From positions 120,036,640 to 120,100,639 of the forward strand of contig NC_081410.1 in NCBI RefSeq assembly GCF_030272615.1: a stretch of DNA of 64,000 nt, in the 5' to 3' direction. The notes beneath the pieces were generated by a model. The model did not search any database. It saw only the letters and a list, made by a program, of their open reading frames with translations, and had not been told where the DNA came from. Made by a program: the position numbers and the translations under genes. Below, in pieces: positions 22,812 to 36,034 of this stretch; the first letter of the stretch is position 1; each line of letters starts with the position of its first letter. This DNA is from Cryptomeria japonica (Eukaryota > Streptophyta > Pinopsida > Cupressales > Cupressaceae).

Positions 22812-23411
22812 GCCTCAACAACTGTCCTGTAACCTTGATGAGGCTGATAAAGGAAAAGGTTTCATGTCTGGTGTGGTTGTGGGTATTGATGGTTTTGTCC
22901 TGGTTAATACAAAGAATGGGAACTGAGGTCAAAAGAGGTCTTTGCAGGAGAGTCAGGAGGAGGATACCTTTAACAAATTTGAAGCCTTGAATGATCTTAG
23001 CTAGCAGGAGGTGAATCCGGGGATGATTCCTTTGGATCATAGTGCAGCAGGGTTGATGCCTGATAATGTGAACTTGGATACTACCCAGGGTCTGTAGGAG
23101 GTTGGGAGTCAACAAATGGAGATGGATCAACAAGTAGTGGCTCATAAAGGACCCATCACCAATGTTGAAGTGAAGATGGTTGGTGGGGATGTTTCTCCTG
23201 CAGCACAAAAATTGGACTCTACTGGGGTTAAAAGTAATAAGATCTCTTTTCATCTGGGTCTTCTTTAGAAAGACATTAAAAAAGGAGCAATGGAGAAGAT
23301 TTCGAAGGTTGGCAGAAAGAAGGACTTGGATAAGATCAAATTTATGGGGGAGAATTTGGTTGAGTCGGGGTCAATAAAGACTCTGGATTCTCATTTTTCT
23401 GATCCCCCAAA

Positions 23412-26400
23412 ATGATTGTGCTATCATGGAATGTGAGGGGCCTGAATAGTGGCCCTAGACAAAAAGTTGTTCAGGAATTGATAAGGAGTCATTCTCCTGA
23501 TGTCCTTTTCTTGCAGGGAACTAAATTATCGGTGGAAAGTATGTTGGTTCTAGTGCCAAAGCTATGGGGGAGAGGTGAATGTTAGTGTATTGGGGCATTT
23601 GGCTCCTGTAGAGGTGTGACTTGTCTTTGGAACCCCTTGAGGATTAGTCCTATATGGTGGGTTTCTTCCAGATATCTTTATCCGGGGTTGCATCTAGTAT
23701 TGAGACTGGGGAATATATCTTTCTTACTAACATTTATGTCCCCACTGATCTTCAGGGTAAGCAAAATTTGTGGTCTCATATTACTTTTATGCGTGGGTGT
23801 TTTCCTTTTCATCTATGGATTATGGCAGGTGATTTCAATGCCATCTTTGAGTTGAGTGAGAAGAAGGGTGGTGCTATGCGGTTGGAGCCTTCTTCCTTCC
23901 TTCTTTGGGATAGTATATCAACCTTGAATCTTGTTGACATCAAACTCGGTAATGGTTTGTTCACTTGGAACAACATGAGGATAGGGGAGTATTGGATTGT
24001 GGAGGGGCTGGATCGCTTTCTTTCTAGTTTTTGGGTTGCTGGGGGATGGTCCACATGCTTTGAGATTTTAGATTGGATAGGTTTGGACCACTGGCCCATC
24101 AAATTGGTGTCTTCTTTTGCTCAAGTCACTCGCATTCCTTCATTCAAATTCTAGCTTATATGGTTGTGAGATTCTTCTTTGTAGGATCATGTTGCGGAGT
24201 GGTGGAAGAAAGGGAGGTCAGCCTTTGGCACTGTTATGTACACTTTTACCAGGCAGCTACAATTTGTTAAGTTTCAGCTTAAACAGTGGAATCGTCAGTG
24301 TTTTGGTAATATTTTCCATGCTAAGTCAGCTGCTCAATTAGAGTTGAATGGCATTACCAAAGAGATAAGAGAGCATGGATTTTTAGAAACCTTGCTTAGG
24401 GAGGAAGACATGGCAATCAAGGATTTAGAGGAGTGGGAGCTTAGGGAGGAAATATATTGGAAACAGAGAGCTCGTATTGATTGGCTTCAAGCGGGGGATA
24501 AGAATACTGCATTCTTTTTCAATTTAATGAAAGCAAGAAGACATGGCAATTCCATCCTTGTTCTGGTTAATGATAGAGGTGAGCAGTATTTATCCTTGCA
24601 GGAGATTTCTAGGGAGTCTATGCAGTATTTCCAATCGGTTTTTAGTGAGGATTCTCAGGGGGAATTAGAAGAGGAAAATCAAGTTCTTGCTTATATTCCT
24701 TCTCTAGTTACTAGGGAGATGAATGAGTAGCTTATGGGACCTATTTTTTTGGATGAACTTGAGAGGATTGTTTTCCACATGAAGAAGGGGAAGGCTTCTG
24801 GACCAGATGGGTTTCCAATTAAGTTCTATCAAGAATTTTGGGATATTATCAAATTGGACTTATTGGAGGTGATCCAAGAGTCCCAGAGGAATAAGTAGAT
24901 GCTTTGGGCTTTGAATGCGACTTTCATTGTGCTCTTCCCCAAGTGTGATAGGGCTGACTGGTTAGGCCAGTTCCACCTTATTTTCTCTCTGTAATGTGAT
25001 TTATAAGATTATTTATAAGCTGGTAACAAAAAGGTTGAAGAATTAGCTTGGGGGTGTCATTTTTGAAGAGAAGAGTGGGTTTGTGGAGGCTCGTCAAATC
25101 TTGGATGGAGTGGTCATTGCTACTGAGACCATTCATTCTATGGCAGCTTCCAAGGAAAAAGCTATGTTTATCAAGCTGGACATGGCAAAGGCTTGTGATA
25201 GAGTTTGTTGGTCCTTTCTCCAAAAGATTCTTAGGGCCTTTGGTTTTGTTGATGAATGGATCCAATGGGTTGTGAGTTGTGTTTCGTCTACCTCATTCTT
25301 TGTGCTAATTAATGGAGATCATATTGAGTTGTTTGGTGCGTCCAGGGGTCTTTGTCAAGGGGACCCTCTTTCCCCGTACTTATTCATTCTTCTATATGAG
25401 GGTATGGGGAGATTGATTAAGTATAATGTGGGATTGGGTATTATTCATGGTTAGAGTTGGGGTAATGACATACCTCCTCAGTCCCATTTGTAGTTTGTGG
25501 ATGATACGACCCCGATGGCACTGGCTAGGATCAGAGAAGCTATAAATTTGTGTAAAGTCTTGGATGTCTATCTCGTTGCTTATGGTTAGTTGATCAATGA
25601 GGATAAATCTTCCATTCTCTTCTTCATCACACCTGGAACTATTCAGTTGAGGATTGCTCATATCTTGAGATTCCAAGTCGGTTCTCTTCCCTTGACTAAC
25701 CTGGGTATTCCTATCTCTGCCAGTAATCCTCCCAGGGACTCTTGGCAGGGTATTCTAGACAAATTTTGCATTAAGGTTGAACATTGGACACACAAATAGT
25801 TATCCTTTGATGGGTGGGTTCAACTGATCCAATTAGTGGTTCATGCTCTTCCGATTTATAGGTGTATGCTCCAAGTGGCCCCAAAGTGGTTTGTGAAGGA
25901 ATCAGATTCTTTGGCATTGCAATTATTATGGGTAGACAACCTGTCCTCCTATAAATGGAGTCTTGTCAAATGGGACTTGGTGCACAGCCCGAAATAGTTG
26001 GGTGGGTTTGGCTTAAGGCAGTATACTTTATTTGGGGAGGCTTTGGCGGAAAAATTGTATTGGAGGTGGCATGTTGAACAAGATTGAGGTTGGGCTAGGA
26101 TTTTGTTTTACATGTATATGCAGAGGATCCCGAAGGAGGAAATCCCAAGATATCCACTTGCAGGAAAAGGCTCTACGATTTGGAGCACTCTCAAAAAAGG
26201 GGCCGCACTGATAAAAGGATTTTTTTGGATCTGTAAGAGGGGGGAAGAGGTTCTTTTTTGGTTCGATTCTTGGGATGGCTACCCCCCCATTATTGATCAG
26301 TTTCCTCATTTAGTGAATCTTTGTCAAAGGTTCCTAGAGGCAGGGTGGTCTAGAGTGAGCGACTTTAAGTCTGTTTATAGGTGTGGGCAATTGGAGATGG

Positions 26401-27711
26401 TGCGGTGGAAGGTTCCTAATGAATGGTCGGTTGTTGGTATGGAGGAAGATTACGCTGAGCTTAATGGGATTTTGGCTAGTAGACATTGTAGTTCCCTTAC
26501 GGATAGGGATAGACTTGCTTGGTCCCCAAATCCTAAGGGTGTTTTAATTGTTACCAGTGGGTACCAGGAGTTGTTGTCCCGTAGATTGGAGGGGAGGGAG
26601 GTGCATTGGTGGAAATATGTTTGGAACATTTTTTCTTGGCCGAAGTGTAACTATTTTGCTTGGACTTTGGCTTTGAATAGATGTCTAACCTGGGACAATA
26701 TTCGCAAGTGTGGGTTCCACGGGCCTTCCATCTGTGTTTTGTGTGGTAATGGAGAGGAGGATTCTTCACACCCATTCTTCAGATGCCCTTTTCTCATTGT
26801 TGATCTGGTATTACTGGTGGGGGGTGTAGAAGCACCCTTGTGTTTACACAGATTCTTTGGTGGAGTTTTGGAGTAGTTTGGGCAGGCCTTTTATTTTGTC
26901 CTCTTTTCTCCAGACTGTCTGGCACATTGGGCCTATTTTCATAATTTGGCAGATCTGGCTAGAGAGGAATAGGATGATCTTTAGGAAAGTCAGACTGCTA
27001 GTTCAACAAGTGTGGAATAGAATCATCGGAATGATCCAGGAGACAGTGGTAGCTAAATGTGAGGTGAATTTTTCTCTGGATAAAGGAGAGGTTGATATTG
27101 TGAGTAGGTTGGGTTTGCAAGAGATGTCTCATGTCTCAACTTATGTCAGGAGAGGTAGACGTGCTAAGAATAAGGTTGAAAGGGTGGGAAGATGGTTGCC
27201 CCCTCAGAATTAATCCATTAATATTAACACCGATGGCTCCTCTCAAGGTAATCCGGGTCCTGCTGGGATTGGGGGTGTTGGTAGGGATCATATGGGGGAT
27301 GTGGTATTCTTCTTTTCAGTGCATAAAGGCCAGCAATCTAATAATTTTATGGAGGGATTAGCAAATTTCTATGCCATGGAGAGTGCATATGAGTTGGGGT
27401 GGCATAAGGTTATTTGCGAATCAAATTCACAGATTATTGTTAATCTGTTGATTGAGCAGAAGGTGAGTGGGATTAATTGGTAGCTGACAGGGATTGTGCA
27501 CCAAATTTTGCAAATTAGTGTTATGGTGGAGAAGGTGTCTTTCATCCACATTCCTCGTGAATGGAATAGAGCAGCTAATTGTTTGGCTAAGTGGGCTTCA
27601 TAACATGGTGATGATTGGAAATTTGAGGGTTAGGAGCATCTTTGTCCTGATTATTGTGAGGACTTGCATAAGATCTTTGTTGAGGATATGGATAGTTATG
27701 AAGCTAGATGA
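23412..27711 (+). pseudogene. LINE ORF2: endonuclease, RT and RNase H, broken
   Basis: This polyprotein nicks target DNA and reverse-transcribes the element. It starts MIVLSWNVRGLNSGPRQK (23412), the usual start of the exonuclease-endonuclease domain. The domain continues after frameshifts near 23580-23660 with IMAGDFNAIFE and LDRFL...LDHWPI. RT runs from about 24770: KKGKASGPDGFPIKFYQEFW, KLDMAKACDRVCW (motif A), SRGLCQGDPLSPYLF (motif B) and FVDD (motif C, about 25495). A zf-RVT segment follows (VWNIFSWPKCNYFAW, CVLCGNGEEDSSH, 26610-26770). A C-terminal RNase H is at 27215-27600 (NTDGSSQGNPGPAGIGG, HIPREWNRAANCLAKW). The frame continues past a TAA at 27601 to a TGA at 27709. At least ten stops and several frameshifts make it inactive. 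Confidence 0.88.
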
Positions 27712-27820
27712 TATCTGGTCGGGTCTGATGTTCTCTTCTGGAGCTTTGAGGCTCTGGTTTTCTTATGTAATGCTTGTTTATGATTATTAATAAAGTTTTC
27801 ACCCCTTTATTCAAAAAATA

Positions 27821-27838
27821 AATACAAAATATATAATA
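27821..27838. repeat. Right target-site duplication of the LINE
   Basis: AATACAAAATATATAATA, the partner of 21620-21637, directly after the short A-rich tail. Confidence 0.8.
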
Positions 27839-28534
27839 CAACTCTAAAAAGCTAGCAATATTTTGGGCACCTCCTTTGCACATAATATTTTGCATTTTGT
27901 ATGGCCAAATTTGGCCTTTTGAAACTAGCATTATTCATGAACAATCTACAATAGTGTGACCTATAGAGATATCCTTCACCTAGAAACAAAAATACCACAA
28001 TATTATTTAATCTTCAAATCCCAATTGAAACTTCAAATGAAAACAATTGAAAAATACTAAAATAACACTAAGAATCCCTCATACCAAAGTTGAAATACAA
28101 AAACCAATATATGATTGAAGCATGTTGTCGATTCTAGGATGGAACTGCATTGAAAACTAGGAGAGATTTTATCCTCAAAGCTTCACAAATCTAAAGATTT
28201 TTTTGTCCTTGGCAAGAGAAGAAGAACGCATGTTCATTCTTGAGAAAATGAAATAGTTTCAAAAAGCATGAAGACCTTTTTTGAAAATAGTTTTTTTTTA
28301 TTTAAAGTTTTGTTTAAGGAAATAAATAATTTATTATTCCTCAACCTTATAAAAATATAATTATCATCTTTATCATCTTTTTGCATCATGGGTCCAGGGA
28401 CACTTGAAATGTCGTTTTAAAATAGTTAAGTTGCCTTTTACTTTTTACTTTTTGACAATTTTATTTAATTATTTAATTAGTTTCCTTTTTACCAAGCCTA
28501 AACTGTAAAAAAATATGATAAGGTTCATTAACGA
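27839..28534. other. AT-rich spacer
   Basis: No gene or recognisable element; stops in all frames and several A/T runs. It may be decayed LTR or 3' flank of the chromovirus fragment that follows. Confidence 0.4.
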
Positions 28535-29010
28535 GTTTACACTTGAGGGGATGGTAGTCTTCCCTCCTGAAAAATTGCTTTTCCTCAAGTAATTACAAAT
28601 TGGAATGCTCCAAAAGCTACTCTTCTCCTCAAGTGGTATCCTCATCTGGAAGTGTCTTCCATCAAACCATATATTATTTTTTTCTTCCATTTCTTAGTTT
28701 TTGTTTCTTGAAATCAGCAATCTCTTTAGAGACTGAACTCAACTTTCCTTCTTCATCTAAAGGAGGTAACTCAATTGATTGAATGACATGATGATCAAGT
28801 GCCTTCTTGAGGTAAGAAGCATGATTCATATTATGAACCTTACTTTGTTATGTTAGATTCAACTCATAAACAACTTCCCCTATCTTATGTTTGATTTTGT
28901 ATGGGTCATAAAGTGATGTTTAAGCTTCTTTTCTCCACTCAGTCTTAAGAGATAACTTCGTGTATGGTTGCAATCTCAAGTAGACCATGTCACCAACCTC
29001 AAAGTGCACT
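28535..29010 (-). pseudogene. Chromovirus pol 3' fragment (integrase tail, chromodomain)
   Basis: Read on the minus strand from 29010 it parallels 1640-1150: YLRLQPYTKLSLKTEWRK-like, then HDPYKIKHKIGEVVYELN, LDHHVIQSIELPPLDEEG and a chromodomain-like segment ending KTLPDEDTT.EEE.LLEHSN with stops. It is more diverged than the copy at 1-5 kb and carries more stops, so it is older or from a related subfamily. The element that follows (29049) is unrelated and inserted just beyond it. Confidence 0.6.
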
Positions 29011-29048
29011 CAATATAATGTTGATCTATATATAAATAATGTTGATTT

Positions 29049-29764
29049 TGTTTGGAATTAGGTGTTTTACACCTTGCATAATTTTTAATTTATTATTATG
29101 TGTGTGTTGCACCTAAGAGGTCCTAGAGCATGTGTGCATCATTAGGAGTTGACATTCTCGAGGCTAGTTTATGTGTTCAATGTAATATTGAGAAATATAT
29201 TTAATATGGGGCCCCACATTGCAAAAATAAATTTAATTTGATATTGGGGTATTTACAAAGCAAAAACTTATTACACGATATTAAATGAGGCATTAACGGT
29301 TTTGTAATCTCTTGATTTTTGTCACATGGTTATATGTAATACCACTTAGCAATATTGTGTGAGCTTGTTTCTATAAAGGCAAACAAAAGGGTAGTTGTCT
29401 AAGGTTGGCTAGTTGAGGTTTTGAGTCTTATTTCGAGGAGTGCATATGTGAAGCATGACATGGGATGCGCAGACTCATTCTTGGACACATGGAGGATGCA
29501 TTAAAGAGGCTTGATGTTTTAGAACCTTTACAACTGGAGACTCTATAGATTAATTGTAATGTTTATTGTTGAATAATACATTGAACATGGATGCTTTTGG
29601 AGGCTAAGTTATTCCATCTTGAGGGTTTTCTCAGGCTATATCTTATGTCATCTTTGATGGTATGTTGTCTATTCTTTTGAATATGGATTATGAATACTTG
29701 TTTGCTAGATTTCTATTTTGGGTTATGTGGAAATTGTCATTATTTGGCTACAAGTTTCTTTTTA
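29049..29764 (+). repeat. 5' LTR of the GATTT element
   Basis: It starts TGTTTGGAATTAGG and aligns along its length with 35319-36034. It contains a TATA box, CTATAAAGG, near 29370 (partner CTATAAAAG near 35645). LTR divergence is high, so this is an old insertion. Confidence 0.8.
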
Positions 29765-29766
29765 TT

Positions 29767-29779
29767 TGGTATCAGAGCC
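29767..29779 (+). promoter_or_regulatory. Primer binding site, initiator tRNA-Met
   Basis: TGGTATCAGAGCC, a perfect match to the common plant initiator-Met primer site, two bases after the 5' LTR. Confidence 0.85.
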
Positions 29780-32700
29780 TTGGTTGTGGTTATATAACCC
29801 TTGATATAGTAAATATTGGTTAACTTTGAATATATGGCTTGTATAATAGAATGAAGACATGGAAAGATATAAGACTTTTCCAAGTTGTTTTATTGAAAAT
29901 ATGAGTGTTTTGGGTTTGTTGTTATAATTGGTTGTTAGTAGAATTGGGGTGTGAGAAATATTTGGTCAAAGGGGTTTCTTGGATGTACATTCAAATGAGG
30001 GTTTTGTGGGGAGATTTTTATAGATTACCCCTAGGACAAAATAGACCTCACCATTGAATCTAAGATGGCTAAGAGATGAAAAAAGACATAAAATTTGACC
30101 TATTTCTAAAAAAGTTCAAAAAATTACAAATTTTTTTTGCCCTTAACCTTATTAGTCGTACAGTCATACCGTTGTACTAGGGGTAAGAAGAAAAAAATTA
30201 TTATTTATCACTCAACAAAAAAAATTATCTTGCAAAATAAATTTAGAAAACTAATTTTTAAAGGGGTAGAGAATCTGCATACTTCTTGTACCTTGTATTC
30301 TCACCCCTCACACAGGATGCTAAAACCTTGGTAGGGATTTTGAGGTGTCGACATCACTGCCATCGATTGGGTGGGTCCCTTCACTGCCCCTATTAAAGCA
30401 TATAATCACCAATATTAAAAACATTTATAATTTTGTGTGTCATAAATAAATTTATCAAACCACCCAAGTAAGTATTAAATTGGATTCCAATACTTGTTGT
30501 GTACGAATTATTGGAACGTTGCCAAACCACTGGTGTCATCATCAGTGGCTCCACTCAAGGGATACCCTTGCATGTACATATAGTCAGATTGCTAGGAATT
30601 TTTTCAAAGGAGTGTAACTTTTATCCAAGTCCATTTTGCAACTTTTTATACTTGTTAGAAAGTTGGTGTCGAGCACTACACAATGGTATAGGTTTGGTTC
30701 CACAATTGTACCTTTTTTATTTTGGGGGGGCCTACAAGCTAGACATTTTTATTTTTGTAGTTTTGAGCATAACTTTTGCATACATAATCAATTTATTTCT
30801 TTCAAATAAGTGCCAGAGAGAATGTTTAGTGTACTATATAGTGGTGTTATTATTTTCTTCATTTGATGAGCAAGGAGAGGTGTGTACTTCTTTGAACACT
30901 TGTAGGTGCTTGAGATTTGAGGTGTGATTATGTGAGCATCTAGATAATTCAAGAGGAAAAATGTTGAGGGAGTACATGTTTCCATGTGGCATTCATGATG
31001 GTACAACTAGTTTTTAGTTTTGGTGCTTCTTGGCATTGGTTTACATGTGTTTTTTAGAGTTGGAATTCAATAGTTATAGGTACACAAGTTGTCTGATTTT
31101 TAGGACATGTTTGGACATGGTTTGAGACTTGGAGTCTCGTATGGGTGATAGTTGAGTGCAAGTACATCATCAGATGATTATGGTGTCATGATTACGTAGA
31201 TACACTTTTACATTGGCATGACATAATCAAGTTTGTGGTGGTTTGGTGGTGTTCTAGTTTGAATTTAGGAGCTTTCTTTTTGTCTCATAGATGCATGATT
31301 GGTTCCTTGACTATGGTACTTAGATGTGAACACATTTGGAAAACCATTTTTGAGTTTTATTTGGTGTTTGATTTATGTGGTTTACACAAATATTCTTTTT
31401 AATATCTTAGTTTGCAAGTTACTAATGTGATGATGAGTTTGTATATTTCAATGTTTAGATCTACGAGTTATGTTATTTATAGTTATCTAGAGCCCATTGA
31501 TTATAATTTGATGACTTGGATGTGGACTATCTATATCCACCAAGTTGATTCAATAATGATGTAGACTTTGTTAGGTTTCCTTGTCTATGGTCATGTGTAT
31601 ATTGTTATGTTTTCTTTGAGATGAGAGGATGGATGTTGTTTATAGTACTTGGATAGTCAGTTTTGGGACTTCTAGCATGATGCTTTATCACTTTTTCATG
31701 ATAGTTTGGTTACACATTTCAATGGGAGATTTTGACAGTGGTGGATTGGTAGCTTTGGATTGATTCTTGATTGTTTGTTAGCAACCACATCTTCTTATCT
31801 TGGAGATGTTGGTTTTACTTGATGTTATTGACATTTTAGTTGTGTGTAGATGGTTATCATGATGCCATGTATGATTCAGTATCACAATTCAGTGGGGGTT
31901 GTTAGTAGTGACATGGATTCACAATTTGACAGTGGATGATCTTCTTTAGTGTTATAGATGTTTTGGAGGAGCTCTTAGATCTTGTTGTTCCATAGGGGTC
32001 TTTCACATTTGCAAGTTCATTATTCGGAGATGGTTATCTTTGTGAGATTGGAGATGTTGACATCTTGGAGCCTTGGAGGACTCATGGATTATTTGATTGA
32101 GGTGTTGTTTATGCTTTGTCATTTGACATGTTATACTTGTTTAACAAGATGTTTGCTAATATGTCGTGGTATACTCTTGATTGTGCATTAGATTTTTGGC
32201 ATAGTATGTTCATGTCGAGCATGTGATCTCATAGGAGGAGATGATTAGATAATGTTGTCTTGTTTATGTTCCTTATTCTCAAGATTGGAGCTTTCATATT
32301 GACCTTGTTTGGTTCTCTTCGCATTGAGTACTTGATCATTTTCTTGATTTCTTCATGATGGAGTTTGGTATGGATTGATCAGTTGCAAGTGCTCATGGAT
32401 ACTTGGAGACATAGATGAGGCCTTTAGTTATCTTATAATTAGAGACATGTGTTGAGATGGATACTCTTGATGAGGATTTCAATAGGAAGTTTGAGGAGCC
32501 TATGCCTTGGTTGGATGCATGAGTCAACATGGACCTATGAGGATATTTCTATTGGATGAGTAATGATGACTTGGATACCTTAGAGGAGAATTATCATTCC
32601 CCACTGTTGGTATACTCAATGGTTTATCACTTGAGAGGTATTGACCATTGTTTATTTTAGGTGTAATTATTGTTTATGCTTTGTCTTCTCATGGATATGG

Positions 32701-33435
32701 ATCTTCAGATATAGATAGATAGTTATTTTAGGAGGGTTCATTTGAGGAGTCTTGGTGTGTTTATCTCCTTGTGCATTGTGATCCATTTATTGCGACATTC
32801 ATTCATGTTGATTTTAGGAGATAGTATTGGGTTCATTCCCTTGAATTGGAAATGTATTTGGTTTGATATTCCTTTTATTTGAGAGGCTTTCATCCATGTT
32901 GATTACATGATATATGATTTATTTGATCTATGAGATTGAATGGATGGTTGTTTTTTATTCTATTCTCTTTGGGGTCTTATTGAGGATATTATACTTATCA
33001 CAACTTAGCATTTAGAGGTGTATGTAGAAGGACATGCTACATGTTTTGGATTTTTAGTTTCTCTATTTGGTCTTGCTTATATTCTTGGATGTTTTGTTTC
33101 ACATGACATTGGCTTTGAGGTTTGATTGTAGCTATGGTAATCACTAGTTTGTGGTCATGTGTTGTCACTTGTGTGTTTTTAAGTGGTGACAGGGAGCCTC
33201 ATTTATCTATTTATTTTGTTGGGCGTGAAGAACTTGGGAGTGTTATAGAGACTTGTTGTGGGATTTTTACTTACAAGTTATTGGTTTACAGGTTTTGCAT
33301 ATCATTATGGATGCTCTTTGATACTACTTGACTATGATTAGGCTCACTATATGGTGTTATTTGTGGATCTTTGGATGTCTTAATCATTTTTCAAATTTGA
33401 CATTACCTATGTAGTGTGAATTCCTAGGTGCATGG
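29780..33435 (+). other. Internal region of the GATTT element, left part
   Basis: T/G-rich sequence with no recognisable domain. The longest frame (30499-30927, 142 codons) has no Gag or Pol motif and is cysteine-, leucine- and phenylalanine-rich in the way low-complexity T-rich DNA produces. I would not call it a gene. Confidence 0.5.
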
Positions 33436-34838
33436 TGTTAGCATTGCATGAAGATTGCATTGATGAAGTATAGTGTTGTCATTGATGTCAATAGCAACCG
33501 GAAATGAAGTTGTATTACAAATTGGTAGTGATGTTGTAAAGCAACCGGTATTGGTAAAGTAGTGAAGGAAACCGGTATTGTTATTCAAGCAGAGTGATCA
33601 ACCGGTAACCCTAACCAGTTGAGAAGCATAACCCTAACCGATGAAGCTTGGTGAATCGGTTGTGATAATCTATGATCAAATAGTGATCGGAGATGAAGAT
33701 GCCATGTAAGCATGATGCATGTGATGAGTTTCAAAGTGGTTTTGGTGCATGAAGATAACCGTTTATCTTGGGAATGATCAAATGCATAGCATGAAGTAGA
33801 AAATACGTGATGAGCTATAGGATCCAATGTGCGGTGATCCAGAAGCGGTTGAAGTTGTCTTGAACAATGTGTAGTTGATTGCCATGTAATCCAACAGTTA
33901 TGATTGAATCTAAATGTTTATAATCTCTATGAGATTTGTAGGTTTTGTGATGTGTTACCGACCTATTGTATTTGTATTTAAGGCCGATGAGTTGTTTGTA
34001 ATTGTGTTGGCAATTTTGGTTAAGTGTGGTAGTGTGATTATTGCCGAATCAGAAGGAGTATCTGCATAATGTTGTAAAGGCAGATAGGACCAGAAAAGGA
34101 TTTGATTAAGCAAGATAGTGCTATTTCCATATAAAACAAGAACCTATTGTTCTCTAACCATTACAACAGTTAAATCCCTTAACTGGGTAAGCTTTAACAA
34201 GCTTCTTGTTTAAATCCTCTAACCAGGTGATCCATTAGCTTGGATTTGAAATCCTCCACCAAGGTTGCCTTTAACAGGGTATTGTAGTCAATCCCTTAAC
34301 TGGTTGGTCCCTAACTGGATCTATTCTTAACAGGACATTATTGTATAAGCTTCTAACAAGGCTTGGCTCCTAACAGGGCAAACTCCAAAAGAGTTCACGA
34401 TACTTGTGGGTATTCATCCCCACCGTGGTTTTTCCCATTTGGGTTTCCATGTGAAAAATCATTGTGTCAAGTGGTGAATGATTTTGTGGATGTGTTTTGA
34501 TATGGTTGATATGTTAACTGGTAAATCCACTTAGATATATTTAGATGACCAAAAGTGATCTAAAATGAGCTATTATTGATGCTAGTAAAGTGGTTTAATG
34601 TTTTGGTTAAATGGTATTTGAGATTCAGATTTGTTACACTGCATCATTGATGTTTTGGTAAACCGGTAAAGTTTGATAGTGCAGTTGTAGTTTTTGTTAC
34701 ACTGCCTAAACCAGTTAGTTTAGCAAGTTGTTTATGAGTTGGGATTAAATTTGGTGAAAGTTTATTTTGTTTTCTATCTATTGATTCACCCCCCCTCTTA
34801 GTAGTTGACCAGGTCCTTATTGTTTCATCATATTATCA
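33436..34838 (+). repeat. Solo LTR nested in the GATTT element
   Basis: It begins TGTTAGCATTGC and ends ATTATCA. Flanks are CATGG (33431-33435) and CATGA (34839-34843), a 5-bp duplication with one change. It shares with the LTRs at 43196-44147 and 53281-54606 (both minus strand) the start 'TGTTRG', 'GTTGTCATTGATG', the block CCACCGTGGTTTTTCCCA (34420-34437), and a C-run close to the far end (CACCCCCCC, 34788-34796). CCGGT words are frequent on the left. At 34150-34390 a degenerate 'CTAACNRGG' motif recurs every 20-40 bp. Confidence 0.65.
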
Positions 34839-35304
34839 CATGATAGGTTTGGCACTTGGAGCTAATGATTATATATTATGGGTTGTATATGTTGATGATG
34901 TGGGATTCACTTGATATTCTTTGTATACATTTAAGGTATGGTTAGTTGCATGTGTTAGTACTTGTTGTGGGTGTTCTTTCATTTATGGATATTGTATCTT
35001 GGTAGCTATTGATTCATATTGATACATTTGGATTGAGTGTTTGTGTTTGGGATATCAATTGAGGCAAGACTTATGTTTTATTTTGACAGTTAGTGTGGCT
35101 TCTCTTTGGATAGATTCTTATCCTTGTGCATTGGCATGATGGAGGACGGAGCATTCATGCTTGGGATTGTGGTCACCTTTTTTCTTGTATAGGTATCTTG
35201 ATGGAGCACATGGATAAATTTGACTCCTTGATGGTACATGTGGCCAGAGGGCTTGTTCCCTTGTTCACATTGAGGTAACTAGTTACCCCTTGTGCAATGT
35301 ATAC

Positions 35305-35318
35305 AAGAAGTGAGATAA
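35305..35318 (+). promoter_or_regulatory. Polypurine tract of the GATTT element
   Basis: AAGAAGTGAGATAA directly precedes the 3' LTR; it is purine-rich apart from two T residues. Confidence 0.5.
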
Positions 35319-36034
35319 TATTAGAAATTTGGTGTTCTATGTCTTGCATAATGTTTATAATGTTTAATTTATTATTATGTGTGTGGTGCACCTAGGGGGT
35401 CCTATAAGTACACGCATCAGTAAGAGTTAACATTCTTGGGGCCACTTTATATATTGTATGTGACATAGGGAAATATATTTAATGTTGGGTCTCACATTGA
35501 AAATTGAATTTATTTTAATATCTAGGAAATGTTAATAAAGTGAAAACTTATATTAAATGAGGAATTAATAATCTTGTAATCCCATGGTTTTAGTCACACG
35601 GTTTTATGTAATACCACTTGGTGGTTTTGTGTAAGCTTGTTTCTATAAAAGAAAACATAAGGGTAGTTGTTTAAGGTTGGCTAGTTGCAATTTCGAGTCT
35701 TCTTTTGCTGAGTGCATATGTGAAACATGCAATGGGAATTGTGGATTCATGCTTGGACACATGGAGGATGCATTGGTAAGGCTTGATGTTTCAAAGATAT
35801 TCGTGGAGGATTTGAAGATGTACTGTAATATTTATTATTGAATAATACATTAAGCATGGATTCTTTTGGAGCTTGGGTTTTTCCCTCTTGAGATTTTTCC
35901 CAAGGTATATCTTGTGTCATATTTGATGGTATGTTGTCTATTCTTTTGCATATGGATTCTAAATACTTGTTTGAATAGATTTCTATTTTGGGTTATGTGG
36001 AAATTTTCATTATGTGGCTACAAGTTTCCTTTCA
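35319..36034 (+). repeat. 3' LTR of the GATTT element
   Basis: Same length as the 5' LTR. It starts with a mutated TATTAG and ends CTTTCA, followed at once by GATTT. Confidence 0.8.

Larger units (their letters stand above)
21638..27820 (+). mobile_element. Full-length L1-like plant LINE (6,183 bp), inactive
   Basis: It is bounded by 18-bp direct repeats with a single mismatch, so both ends are defined. The order is a G-rich 5' UTR (21638 to about 22040), ORF1 with a CCHC knuckle, a spacer of about 600 bp, ORF2 with endonuclease, RT, zf-RVT and RNase H, then a 3' UTR with AATAAA (27788-27793) and a short A-rich tail (CAAAAAATA). Both ORFs are interrupted many times. Many ORF2 stops fall where CAG or TGG would be expected, as cytosine-methylation decay would give. 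It sits alone in spacer DNA upstream of the host gene promoter. Confidence 0.9.
29049..36034 (+). mobile_element. LTR retrotransposon without readable ORFs (LARD-like), TSD GATTT
   Basis: Two 716-bp LTRs in direct orientation (29049-29764 and 35319-36034) flank about 5.5 kb. The 5-bp duplication GATTT is present on both sides (29044-29048, 36035-36039). A primer binding site follows the 5' LTR and a purine-rich tract precedes the 3' LTR. The interior is T- and G-rich, with no gag or pol domain that I can see. It also carries a solo LTR (33436-34838). The element is either a large non-autonomous derivative or a very decayed one; the low C content argues against recent coding function. Confidence 0.8.

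Noticed and set aside
30499-30927. 142-codon ORF in the GATTT element
   Set aside because: No retroelement motif; the residue bias is what T-rich DNA gives by chance.
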